A DNA stretch of 64,000 nucleotides. Source: Paenibacillus dendritiformis. GTDB taxonomy: Bacteria; Bacillota; Bacilli; Paenibacillales; Paenibacillaceae. Below are positions 25,244 to 33,008 of the stretch, piece by piece. The position numbers were made by a program, and so were the translations under genes. A model generated the notes under the pieces. The model was not told the DNA's origin and did not search any database. It worked only from the letters and a program-made list of their open reading frames with translations. How positions within the stretch are numbered: position 1 is the stretch's first letter; every line of letters begins with the position of its first letter. Where the stretch lies: positions 5,510,001-5,574,000 of the forward strand of contig NZ_OX216966.1 of NCBI RefSeq assembly GCF_945605565.1, written 5' to 3'.

Positions 25244-25825
25244 TTAATTTTGTGTTGTGTTTCCGAAAATAGCAGCAAGTTGGTCACTGGCTGCCTGACC
25301 GGTGCCCTGGCCGCTTCCACCTACCCGAAAGCCCGGTCCTTGGCCACCACCCTGGGAATCCTCTGGCTTGAATAGGAACGCCTTAGACTCTTGCAGCCCC
25401 TTCAGCTGTTCCTCCAAGCCCACAACCTTATCGCCATCGATGACCAACTTGTCACGGTCAAAGAGTCCCGCGACAAGCCCCTCATCATGGACTTTCCCAG
25501 TCAGCGCCGACTTGATGGCGCTGGTCAACGTCAGCTCTTTGATATCGGCAGCATACTTCTCGGCTGCCTCTTTATTTGCTGCTTGCAGCTGCTCGATCTG
25601 CTTCTTCAGTTCCTCGCTTGAGCCGGCGGACTTGCGCAGCTCCTCCAGCTGGCCGTCTCGTTCTGTCAGATCCTTTTCAAGCTTTTTCCGCTGATCGGCC
25701 AGCTCGTTATATTTTTCCTTTGGAACAAAGTGCATCGGTAGCTCCTTACGAACTTCGGTGTCAATTTTTTCGATCTCTGAATCCGCAATGCCCAACTTTT
25801 TTAGCAATTCCTTCAACCAGTTCAT
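25244..25825 (-). CDS. Phage scaffolding protein (GP20 type)
   Basis: A 193-residue, highly charged helical protein (MNWLKELLKKLGIADSEIEK start, coiled coil about 45-100, LTLTSAIKSALTGKVHDEGLVAGL core, glycine-rich QGGGQGPGFRVGG linker). This is the minor structural GP20 scaffold family, which guides capsid assembly and leaves the shell. ATG at 25825 follows GGAGG. Confidence 0.9.
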   Translation of the reverse strand: MNWLKELLKKLGIADSEIEKIDTEVRKELPMHFVPKEKYNELADQRKKLEKDLTERDGQLEELRKSAGSSEELKKQIEQLQAANKEAAEKYAADIKELTLTSAIKSALTGKVHDEGLVAGLFDRDKLVIDGDKVVGLEEQLKGLQESKAFLFKPEDSQGGGQGPGFRVGGSGQGTGQAASDQLAAIFGNTTQN

Positions 25826-25939
25826 GTATAATCGCCTCCAAATGATTTTTATAGCTGCTCTCCAGCTTAGGGAGCTGGCCGCTATGCTCCGGCCAATGAG
25901 CAAAAGGCCCGCCGCTGCTCTGCGGTGGGCCTGAATCCG

Positions 25940-27184
25940 TTATTCGACTTTTTCCCTACGACGCATACGCCGGAGCTCGGGGTGATCCGCCAAGTGTTCC
26001 CTCAGCTTCTCGGTCCACTCCTTCACCTTCGCGGCGAATTTCTCCTGGTTCGATTCGTCGAGTGAGCCAGCTGCCAAGCGCTTGTATCGGCGTAGCTGGC
26101 GCTCAATGTATCGCTGCCGCTGCTCGGCCTCATAATTCCGCTTGGCCGTCTCCTCGTCCACCGGGGGTGGCAGCTGCGTGATACCGGGAAAATACGTAGA
26201 TAAGGTATGCCGGCAATTGGGATGGAATGCGCCTTCCTGCATCGCCTCAGACAACAGCACATAACCGGTCTCCTTCGCCAGCTGCTGCGCCTGTTCCTCG
26301 CTAATCGACGTGTACACGTCGTCAATAAGGACCGTACCTTGATACGGCATGCACCACGGCGAGCAGTTATCATGCGCGGACATGATCACCGTATAAATGC
26401 CCCACTCGTCACGCTTTTTCCCTTCACCCAAAAACGTGGCCCGCTGCGATGCCGTCCGGAGTGCCATCTCTGCATAGGCCGTAATCGTAGCGCGGCGACC
26501 ATTCTTGTACGTGATGCAATCGATCCCCTTCTCTAGAAACTCCTTCGTCGCCATGTCGATCGCCTGGTCAAGCGTCTTTGCCCCGGCAGTCATGTGCACC
26601 TCGGCCTTGTAAATGACTTGCCGGTACACATCATCCATTTTCCGGAGCACACCATGCTGCGCCTTCTTCAGGTCCTTCTTGACCGTCTCCTGGAGCGCGC
26701 CGAGCTTCTTCTCGTTGACGCCGAAGAAGTCGGATTCAGGTGGCGCCTTCGGCAGCTCCGCATGTGGCCGAGGCTCCGGCGACAATGGTTCAATGGGAAT
26801 CTGGAGTTGTTCTTTCGGCGGCCGCTTCGGTTTTCGCGGCTTCATGTCCTTCGGGAACTCAATCTCCCCGGTTACCTTCTTCTCCAGGACTTGCCGTGTA
26901 GCGCCCTCCACGCTCTCCTCTCCAAACTGAAAACTCATCTGAAGAACATCTTCGACCAGCTGTTCAGCATCCTTTCCAGCATCCTCGATAATTCGTTTAT
27001 TTGCCTTTCGGTACTGGCGGAGGTTTCGGAGCTTGACAGCCTGCCATTGGTCGAAGCGGAAGCCGACCTTTTCCTCTTCACGCTTGTGCCGGGACAGGTT
27101 CCGTTTTAAGGAAGCGATCAGGTTCAAGGTCATTTCGGCGAAGATGCGGCCGATGTCATACGTGCTCTTCTTCTCTTCACTCAT
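25940..27184 (-). CDS. Minor head protein (phage minor capsid protein 2 family)
   Basis: A 414-residue protein between portal and scaffold. The middle has a proline-rich linker (PRKPKRPPKEQLQIPIEPLS). The C-terminal half has the conserved core with SAHDNCSPWCMPYQG and FHPNCRHTLSTYFPG cysteine/histidine signature. Counterparts in A118 and SPP1 (gp7-like) are injected with or bound to DNA at the portal. Overlaps the portal stop by 4 bp. Confidence 0.88.
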   Translation of the reverse strand: MSEEKKSTYDIGRIFAEMTLNLIASLKRNLSRHKREEEKVGFRFDQWQAVKLRNLRQYRKANKRIIEDAGKDAEQLVEDVLQMSFQFGEESVEGATRQVLEKKVTGEIEFPKDMKPRKPKRPPKEQLQIPIEPLSPEPRPHAELPKAPPESDFFGVNEKKLGALQETVKKDLKKAQHGVLRKMDDVYRQVIYKAEVHMTAGAKTLDQAIDMATKEFLEKGIDCITYKNGRRATITAYAEMALRTASQRATFLGEGKKRDEWGIYTVIMSAHDNCSPWCMPYQGTVLIDDVYTSISEEQAQQLAKETGYVLLSEAMQEGAFHPNCRHTLSTYFPGITQLPPPVDEETAKRNYEAEQRQRYIERQLRRYKRLAAGSLDESNQEKFAAKVKEWTEKLREHLADHPELRRMRRREKVE

Positions 27185-28686
27185 TCTTCCTCACCAGCTT
27201 CAGGCGGGACAGTCTCAGGTGGATCGTCGTGCTCCCCAACCTGCGGCTCATCCATGCTTGTGAGGCCCTGTTCTTCTTTCAGACGGGCCACTTCCTGCGC
27301 CTTCTGCTCATCGGTCCAGGTATCGCCGTAGAGCTCTTCCACGGCCTGCTCGGTACTCATGATGCCGTATGTCTTCGCCTTACCAACCGTCTCGACCACA
27401 GCGTCAAAGCTCGGGCTCGCATATTCCCCAAACGTCACCGCTGCCTGGTACTCCCCCGCGCTGAGGTTACGCATCGTGTCATATACCTTCAGGACCGTAT
27501 CGACCAGCTGCGGGATCACCTCGTTCAGCCGCTCGATGATTTTCCCGCGAGTGTACAGCGTGGCCTTCTCCTTCTCCCGCTGCGCCTCGGCGTTGTCCAA
27601 CTTCTTCAGGTCAATCCCCAACGTCGAGGGAGAAATAATCCCTTGAAGGCACATGTCCAGGGCGCTGGCGTAGCTGGCGACGAATGCCTCGTAAAGGATG
27701 GCCGGCTGCACCATGTTGATCTGACCTTTGGCATCCTCGGCCATGACGCTCCCCACCCGGACGAACTGGTTATCGAATGGGTTCGGCCGCATCAATGCCC
27801 CGGTCTGGGGATTCTTCGGAATCAGATCCTCCGGGATGTATTTCTGCACCCGGCCGGCGCGGATAGCGTCCACCCACTGTGAAATGACTTCATCCAACGC
27901 GTCAAAACTATCCGCCTTCGAGTCAAATATCGACTTGCCCCGGCCTCTCCACTTCTTCGAGCGAAAGAAAGCCAGCGGAACCGCCATAATGAAGTCCCCG
28001 TCATACGTCACATCCGCCAGCTCTGCCGTTTCAGGCACCGTGGAGAGCGGCACTGCCTTACCTTCGGAATTAAGGAGCCGATACCGGATATAACCCCGGC
28101 CGAATATCTCCTCCAGCCGGTAGTCCTTGTCCTTGACGGCGTAGTCGGTATAAAACAATACCTCCTGGAGCCGCCCCCTGGTGCGCCTGTAGTCCACCCG
28201 CTCGCCGCTATAAAACTCGATGATCGGATATTCGGTTACGTCCATGTCGACGGTGATTTTAAACGCCCCGTCGCCCGCGACAAGCGTTTCAATGATGGAC
28301 TCCCCTACCAGCTCGTCAAAGTCGTTGTCCTTAGCGATCTCTTCCCATAAGTCCGTCTGCTCCTGGCTCTTCAGCTCAATGCCGTCCAGGTCGGCCACGA
28401 CGATGTCAGACAGCCGCTCGGCCACCATGGCAGGCAGCCCGGAATGAATCTTCCTGATTGACAGGTCCTCGCTCGGCACCGCCGCCCAGAATCGCGACTT
28501 GCTCACCGGATCCAGCGCCGTCTGCTTATAAAACTGGTCCAGTTCGGATGGATCGCCACGATACCAAAGCCGGTTCCGCAGCACATTCGTGTTGTACGAA
28601 AATGGCTCTGTAATCGTGATGACCCGATTTTCCGGGGCCGGATTGATCCGCAGCATCTTCATGATCATGTTCTTAAACCACCCCAC
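27181..28686 (-). CDS. Portal protein
   Basis: A 501-residue protein directly after terL, of usual length for A118/SPP1-like portals. It shows NVLRNRLWYRGDPSELDQFYKQ, an alpha-beta clip/stem region and an acidic disordered tail (DEPQVGEHDDPPETVPPEAGEEE, in parts). It forms the dodecameric DNA channel at the capsid vertex. Confidence 0.92.
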   Translation of the reverse strand: MGWFKNMIMKMLRINPAPENRVITITEPFSYNTNVLRNRLWYRGDPSELDQFYKQTALDPVSKSRFWAAVPSEDLSIRKIHSGLPAMVAERLSDIVVADLDGIELKSQEQTDLWEEIAKDNDFDELVGESIIETLVAGDGAFKITVDMDVTEYPIIEFYSGERVDYRRTRGRLQEVLFYTDYAVKDKDYRLEEIFGRGYIRYRLLNSEGKAVPLSTVPETAELADVTYDGDFIMAVPLAFFRSKKWRGRGKSIFDSKADSFDALDEVISQWVDAIRAGRVQKYIPEDLIPKNPQTGALMRPNPFDNQFVRVGSVMAEDAKGQINMVQPAILYEAFVASYASALDMCLQGIISPSTLGIDLKKLDNAEAQREKEKATLYTRGKIIERLNEVIPQLVDTVLKVYDTMRNLSAGEYQAAVTFGEYASPSFDAVVETVGKAKTYGIMSTEQAVEELYGDTWTDEQKAQEVARLKEEQGLTSMDEPQVGEHDDPPETVPPEAGEEE

Positions 28687-28690
28687 TTTC

Positions 28691-30085
28691 TCACGCTCCT
28701 AACAGGTACATTGTTTCGGCCACGCCCGTTGTAGCATCCGGCGCGTCATCATGCTTGTTCTCACCTTCCCGCTGATACGATGTCATGGCCTTGTAATACT
28801 CCGGCCAGCGGTCCCGCCAGTTCACCGGATAGTAAATGTGATTCATAACCCAGGTTGCATTCGACACGATGCGGGCGATCTTGTTCTTGCTCTGATGGAA
28901 CCAGCTCACGTCTGTTCGATTGCTCCGGTGCTCTTCCTCCAGGAGCCGCTTTACGTTCCGGGCAAACGCGCGGCCACCGTTGTTGCTCTCGATGCGGGCC
29001 TTATTCACCTGCAGCTCAAAAAGAGCCTTCGCGACAGCGGGCTCTGTTATCTCCATTGGCTCTTTTGTATAAATGACATCCAGGATATACGCCTCTTTGT
29101 TGTATACGCCCCAGATGATGTTGCACAGGTAATCTGCTCCTTGGTCGGCGGAGTCACAGTAAGCGTAAATGCCGCTGAACGAAGGATTGCCGCTGGCGTC
29201 CTTCGGCAGCTCCGTGTATGTCTTGAAGCTGCTGTATAGCTTGCCTTTGATGTCGATCGGGATCTGCTGATAGTTCGCACTGGCGATATCTTCGCCCATA
29301 GCCCGCACCTTCATGTCGTAGGACTTTCGCGACAAGATATCAGGGCACAGCATCGTGCCGTCATCCTGCAGCGCCTTCATGGTCAGCAGCCGGATCTTCT
29401 TTTTCTCGGCTGCAAAGTGCTCCAGGGCTCGCCCGGCCAGGTCGCCGGTTGCCCACCGGGTCATGATGATGATTATCTTGCCGCCTTCCTCCAAGCGGGA
29501 CAGCATCGTATTCGTAAACCAATCCCAATGCTTCTCAAGCGTGGCCTCGTTATTTGCTTCCTCAGCATTTTTTATCAAGTCATCAATCATCAAGATAGTG
29601 GCCCCGAAGCCGGTCGCCGTACCAGTCGGAGACGTCGCCAGGTAATTGTTATATCCACCTTCCAGGCTCCACAGGTTCATTGCCCCGTCTCCTCGCTTAA
29701 TGCGGACGCCCGGGAAAATGTCACTGTATACGATCTTGTCCTTATCTGCCTTCTCAGTGCTGATACCGTCACGGACAGCCTTCGAGAACGTCGTGGACAG
29801 CGTCTCGTTATACGAGCCGGTCATGACCTTCTCCTGTTGATTGCGTCCAAACACCCATTGGGCGAACATGGAGGCCGTCCTGGACTTGCCATGCCGAGGC
29901 GGCAGGTTGATGACCAGGATATCATCGTCGGACTCGTAAAAGTCCTGCATTTCGCCGCACAGCTCGCCTAGAAATGCCCGATCGTCCCGATAAAAGTCCG
30001 CCGCCATCGCCTGACAAAAGTAAAAAAACTCGCGGGATGCGAGCTCAATAAGGGCATAGCGCTTGATTGTCTCAAGGTCAACCAT
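28691..30085 (-). CDS. Terminase large subunit
   Basis: A 464-residue DNA packaging motor. The ATPase domain has Walker A NLPPRHGKSRTAS, Walker B ILMIDDL and the coupling TRWATGDL. The nuclease domain has YCDSADQGADY (first Asp), an ESNNGG motif and HDDAPDAT near the C-terminus (last acidic residues). It overlaps terS by 8 bp. Confidence 0.95.
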   Translation of the reverse strand: MVDLETIKRYALIELASREFFYFCQAMAADFYRDDRAFLGELCGEMQDFYESDDDILVINLPPRHGKSRTASMFAQWVFGRNQQEKVMTGSYNETLSTTFSKAVRDGISTEKADKDKIVYSDIFPGVRIKRGDGAMNLWSLEGGYNNYLATSPTGTATGFGATILMIDDLIKNAEEANNEATLEKHWDWFTNTMLSRLEEGGKIIIIMTRWATGDLAGRALEHFAAEKKKIRLLTMKALQDDGTMLCPDILSRKSYDMKVRAMGEDIASANYQQIPIDIKGKLYSSFKTYTELPKDASGNPSFSGIYAYCDSADQGADYLCNIIWGVYNKEAYILDVIYTKEPMEITEPAVAKALFELQVNKARIESNNGGRAFARNVKRLLEEEHRSNRTDVSWFHQSKNKIARIVSNATWVMNHIYYPVNWRDRWPEYYKAMTSYQREGENKHDDAPDATTGVAETMYLLGA

Positions 30086-30578
30086 CGCGAATCAGCTTCC
30101 GTAGTTCGTCCGTGGTCAGGCCCTTCATCGGGTTATTTACGTCCATGCTGCCGCTGTGCTGGATGTCTTGCTTATCCCGCCATTTATCAGGTCGGCGGTT
30201 CTTCAGCCAGAATATTTGTGCCGCGACGTCTGGCTGGACTTCCTTGGTAACCCGCTTGGTCTCGACCATTACCGTAACCAATTCGCCAGTTTCCGGATCG
30301 ATCACCTTATCGGCTTCCCGGGTCACTTCGTCATATTGATAGCCGACCGCGCGCCTAAATAGGGCATTCTCCACCTCGATGTCAGCTACTTCCTTGCCCT
30401 TTTTTAAGGCTGCCGATAATGCCGGGTATTTCTTGACATACTCTCTGAATGTCGAGTAAGCAACGCCTAATTTTTTGGCAATGTCCTCGTCTATTGTCCC
30501 GTCCCGCGCCCAAGCTTCAATAAGCAGGAGCTTGGGCTCAACGTGTGAATGATACTTATTCTTCCGGTCTCCTGCCAT
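30078..30578 (-). CDS. Terminase small subunit
   Basis: A 166-residue DNA-recognition subunit. An N-terminal helix-turn-helix (EAWARDGTIDEDIAKKLGVAYSTFREYV, read in parts) is followed by an oligomerisation core and FWLKNRRPDKWRDKQDI, a stretch typical of Gram-positive TerS. It is the first gene of the late packaging operon. Confidence 0.9.
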   Translation of the reverse strand: MAGDRKNKYHSHVEPKLLLIEAWARDGTIDEDIAKKLGVAYSTFREYVKKYPALSAALKKGKEVADIEVENALFRRAVGYQYDEVTREADKVIDPETGELVTVMVETKRVTKEVQPDVAAQIFWLKNRRPDKWRDKQDIQHSGSMDVNNPMKGLTTDELRKLIRDG

Positions 30579-30603
30579 GTTATCAGCCTCCTCCCCGTGA
30601 AAT

Positions 30604-30633
30604 AAGAAAAAGCCGCTGAATAATCAGCAGCTT
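30604..30633 (-). terminator. Terminator of the secreted cargo gene
   Basis: AAGCCGCTGA and TCAGCAGCTT (30610-30619/30624-30633, one mismatch) around ATAA form a stem followed on minus by TTTTTCTT. It separates the cargo gene from terS. Confidence 0.7.
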
Positions 30634-30651
30634 GATTTTCTTTATTTAAAA

Positions 30652-31059
30652 TTATTCAATCCACCGTCCCCAATCACCAGTCCATGAGAACCCTAATGAG
30701 CCTGAAAGGTGGCTTAGTGATTTATTTTCAATTCTGATGTTATATTCCCCAGCTTTAAGACCCGAGAATGTTTTAGAACGTGTATCGTTTTCACTAAAGT
30801 TAGCCACTAGCTCCTTGCCGGAAAAAGCATTGTAGACAATAACCTGTATGTCCCAGTATCGGGACCCTCTAACGTCATTCACACTAACTGTAACACTGCC
30901 ATTAGAATTCACTTTCAAGTATTGATTACAGCAACCCCGGAAATCTCCTGCTTTAAGTGAAAACGAAGTAGAACTAGTTTCTGCAAAAGCTGGAACGGCT
31001 AAAACAAGCATCATGATAAAGGTTAACAATGATGAAACCAAAAAAGTTTTCTTTTTCAT
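30652..31059 (-). CDS. Secreted protein of unknown function, prophage cargo
   Basis: A 135-residue protein with a signal peptide (KKKTFLVSSLLTFIMMLVLAVPAFA) and a mature beta-sandwich-like region of about 108 residues. A CC pair (RGCCNQYLKV) and paired aromatics near the end (FSWTGDWGRW) are the notable features. It has a strong promoter of its own and its own terminator and sits between HicAB and terS, where late transcription would pass through. Lower GC than the phage. Probably a lysogeny-expressed surface or secreted factor. Confidence 0.75.
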   Translation of the reverse strand: MKKKTFLVSSLLTFIMMLVLAVPAFAETSSTSFSLKAGDFRGCCNQYLKVNSNGSVTVSVNDVRGSRYWDIQVIVYNAFSGKELVANFSENDTRSKTFSGLKAGEYNIRIENKSLSHLSGSLGFSWTGDWGRWIE

Positions 31060-31093
31060 ACCCTATCTCCTTTTTCAAATATTTACCACCACC

Positions 31094-31123
31094 ATTATAC
31101 ACTGCCCATTTTGAGATTGTAAA
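31094..31123 (-). promoter_or_regulatory. Sigma-A-type promoter of the secreted cargo gene
   Basis: On the minus strand TTTACA (31123-31118), an 18-bp spacer and TATAAT (31099-31094), about 35 bp before the ATG at 31059, within a very AT-rich 180-bp gap. Confidence 0.65.
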
Positions 31124-31219
31124 CAAATATTTTACATATATTCATAAATAAATTATTTTGTCATAAAATAAATATTATATGGATATTATTGTATTTCGAA
31201 AGATTTTATTCTGACAATT

Positions 31220-31246
31220 AAAAAGCCGCTGAACTCTGTCAGCGAC
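31220..31246 (-). terminator. Terminator of hicAB
   Basis: GTCGCTGA and TCAGCGGC form a stem on the minus strand with a six-base loop and a TTTT tail. It overlaps the hicB stop codon. Confidence 0.7.
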
Positions 31247-31592
31247 TCAATTTGTAAACCACGTATTGATTTAAGGATACCCCTTCCCGTTCCGCTTGTT
31301 CTGCCAGCTGCCGGTGAAGGGTCTTAGGCAGACGCACATTGAACTTGCCGCTGTATGCATCAATCGCAGCCGGCTCCGGAATGTCGTCTCCATGTTCCAG
31401 TTTTACCTCAAAGTAACCTTCCATTGCATCACGAACCATCGCAAATGCCTCTTCCACCGTCTCCCCATGGCTATGGCAACCGTCCAGCTCGGCCACCGTG
31501 GCGTAGTAGTAGCTGCCGCTTTCGTCCTGGATAGGTCTAATCTGTATCGTATAAGGTAACGCCATGTAATAAGCTAAATCCTTATTTGCCAT
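31239..31592 (-). CDS. hicB: HicB-type antitoxin
   Basis: A 117-residue antitoxin. The N-terminal HicB fold (YYYATVAELDGCHSHGETVEEAF) is followed by a ribbon-helix-helix DNA-binding tail (GKFNVRLPKTLHRQLAEQAE then GVSLNQYVVYKL), so it can neutralise HicA and repress the operon. The start is uncertain: MANKDLAYYMALPY at 31592 fits family N-termini, but GTG at 31640 overlaps the hicA stop and would suit translational coupling. Confidence 0.85.
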   Translation of the reverse strand: MANKDLAYYMALPYTIQIRPIQDESGSYYYATVAELDGCHSHGETVEEAFAMVRDAMEGYFEVKLEHGDDIPEPAAIDAYSGKFNVRLPKTLHRQLAEQAEREGVSLNQYVVYKLSR

Positions 31593-31636
31593 GCATTTTA
31601 GGCTAGGATAAAATGATTGGTAAGGAAGGGGAGCCG

Positions 31637-31861
31637 TCACTCCCCTATCCGTTCCAGTACGTCTTTGACGTACACCGCCTTGAGTGGATTATGTTTAGGT
31701 ATCGTTATAAGTTCTCCTGCTTGGCTTCGATAGTGGTGATGTGAGCCTTTAACTCTCACCAGTATGTATCCGTAGTGCCGAAGGACTTTTTCGATTTCCT
31801 CCAACGTAATCCCATTCGGGCGGTTTTTCATTTTCTGGAGAAGTTTCTCTATCCTAGCCAT
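31637..31861 (-). CDS. hicA: HicA-type mRNA interferase toxin
   Basis: A 74-residue toxin of the dsRBD-like HicA family. The catalytic histidine lies in VKGSHHHYRS, followed by ITIPKHNPLKAVYVKDVL. It cleaves mRNA independently of, or at, ribosomes, and HicB counters it. The toxin-first order is usual for hicAB. ATG at 31861 has AGGAGGTGAG. The pair lies between the late activator and terS and could act in plasmid-like maintenance or phage exclusion. Confidence 0.9.
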   Translation of the reverse strand: MARIEKLLQKMKNRPNGITLEEIEKVLRHYGYILVRVKGSHHHYRSQAGELITIPKHNPLKAVYVKDVLERIGE

Positions 31862-31876
31862 GTCTCACCTCCTGAT

Positions 31877-31905
31877 ATTATAGTACCATATTTGGTACCA
31901 ATAAT
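31877..31905 (-). promoter_or_regulatory. hicAB promoter with an inverted-repeat operator
   Basis: TATAAT on minus (31882-31877) is followed upstream by the perfect inverted repeat GTACCA-N4-TGGTAC (31883-31898), which would sit between -10 and -35. It is a good candidate for binding by the HicB ribbon-helix-helix. Confidence 0.65.
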
Positions 31906-31921
31906 CAAGTGGTGAACAGAG

Positions 31922-31944
31922 AAAAAGCACCGCGAAGGGTGCTT
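31922..31944 (-). terminator. Terminator of the zinc-ribbon operon
   Basis: On minus AAGCACC, a 5-nt loop, GGTGCTT and further T. It lies directly after the stop of the second zinc-ribbon gene. Confidence 0.7.
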
Positions 31945-31945
31945 A

Positions 31946-32161
31946 TCACCAATAATAATCTGCCTCTACGGATTTAGGCAGAATGATTTCTGTTCCACAG
32001 TCCGGGCACTCCATCTTTTTTCGTTCATAGCCTAGAACGGCCCCGCCATGGTCTAAAGTATCTTTCCAAACATACTCTTTTTTGCAGCGGGGGCAACTGT
32101 CAAGCTTCCATCCGGAATAGTCTTTAATGTTGTTCCTTTGTAAAATTTCTGACACGCTCAA
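31946..32161 (-). CDS. Zinc-ribbon protein with TTG start
   Basis: A 71-residue protein with two CxxC knuckles (SCPRCKKEYVW and ECPDCGTEI), a typical zinc ribbon. I choose TTG at 32161 (MSVSEILQRNN) because AAGGTGA lies 6 nt before it. A longer frame from a GTG at 32206 overlaps the previous gene and has no ribosome site. It probably binds nucleic acid or a protein partner; function unknown. Confidence 0.6.
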   Translation of the reverse strand: MSVSEILQRNNIKDYSGWKLDSCPRCKKEYVWKDTLDHGGAVLGYERKKMECPDCGTEIILPKSVEADYYW

Positions 32162-32180
32162 CCCTGTCACCTTCCCTGCT

Positions 32181-32357
32181 TTAACTAAAATAAAAATAGT
32201 TCCCACACTTATCGCAGTTAATTTTAAGTTCTGAATCTTCCGGCGTTTCCTCGTCGATATCTAACTCCAATCTGACGATGCTTCCATTTACGTGGTAGCC
32301 TTCTAACTCAACCTCACTGCCGCAATTGCCACATTTCAGCGTAAATTTATTGCTCAA
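32181..32357 (-). CDS. Small zinc-ribbon protein with TTG start
   Basis: A 58-residue protein (start MSNKFTLKCGNCGSEVELEG) with CxxC pairs KCGNCG and NCDKCGNYF, so one zinc ribbon around an acidic loop. A strong GGGGGAGGTGA site precedes the TTG at 32357. It stops 20 bp before the TTG of the second zinc-ribbon gene, so the two are co-transcribed. Confidence 0.7.
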   Translation of the reverse strand: MSNKFTLKCGNCGSEVELEGYHVNGSIVRLELDIDEETPEDSELKINCDKCGNYFYFS

Positions 32358-32531
32358 CGTCGATTCACCTCCCCCTAGCTGTCATACTTCGACATAAAGG
32401 GAGTTAAATCCTGCCAATAAGAATACCGCCCCACGAAGGAGGCGGCTATGATGAAGGTTATGAATTGATATTATTGCACACTATCATATTATCACGATTT
32501 ATACCTCCGAAAGTGACATGATAGTGCCATT

Positions 32532-32963
32532 TTATCTCCATCCGATTTTTTCAGTAATGGCTGAAATGATCTCATCTCGCCATCGCATTGCATGCCTTGC
32601 GCTTACCCCTAGACGAAGCGCAATCCCTTCCCATGTTAACGTTTGTGGTCTGGTCCAGTATTTTAGCTGTACGAGCTTCTTTTTGTCATCTGGTAGTTGT
32701 CCAATCACGTACTCAATGGCATCCACGACGCGTTGCATCTGCTCAATCTTCCGGTGGGTTACCATCAGTGTCGCTGTTCGGCCCGTTGGATCACCCGGTA
32801 GGTTACTGCGGCCACCTCCGACATTATCGTCATCTGAAAGACCGGCCCCATAAAGAAGCTCGTTTTTCATTCTTATAATTTCTCGTCTCGTCAGGTCGTA
32901 ATCTCGAAGTTCCGCCTCCACATGCTGAAATGTCGCCTTACGTATTTTAGTTGCAATCGTCAT
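32532..32963 (-). CDS. RinA/ArpU-like late gene activator
   Basis: A 143-residue protein of the RinA/ArpU/sigma-like phage regulator family. The N-terminal helix (AELRDYDLTRREIIRMKNEL) and the C-terminal sigma-70-region-4-like helix-turn-helix (TWEGIALRLGVSARHAMRWRDEII, in parts) are present. Such proteins switch on packaging and structural genes. Its place just upstream of the late operon agrees. Not certain which promoter it drives here. Confidence 0.78.
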   Translation of the reverse strand: MTIATKIRKATFQHVEAELRDYDLTRREIIRMKNELLYGAGLSDDDNVGGGRSNLPGDPTGRTATLMVTHRKIEQMQRVVDAIEYVIGQLPDDKKKLVQLKYWTRPQTLTWEGIALRLGVSARHAMRWRDEIISAITEKIGWR

Positions 32964-32992
32964 TTTGTCCCCTCCTTAACCCATTACGAAAT

Positions 32993-33008
32993 TCCCAAGC
33001 GCTTGGGA
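32993..33008. repeat. Second palindrome centred on CAAGCGCTTG
   Basis: TCCCAAGCGCTTGGGA, perfect over 16 bp, immediately after the helicase stop codon, mirroring the site after the tape-measure gene. Confidence 0.7.
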
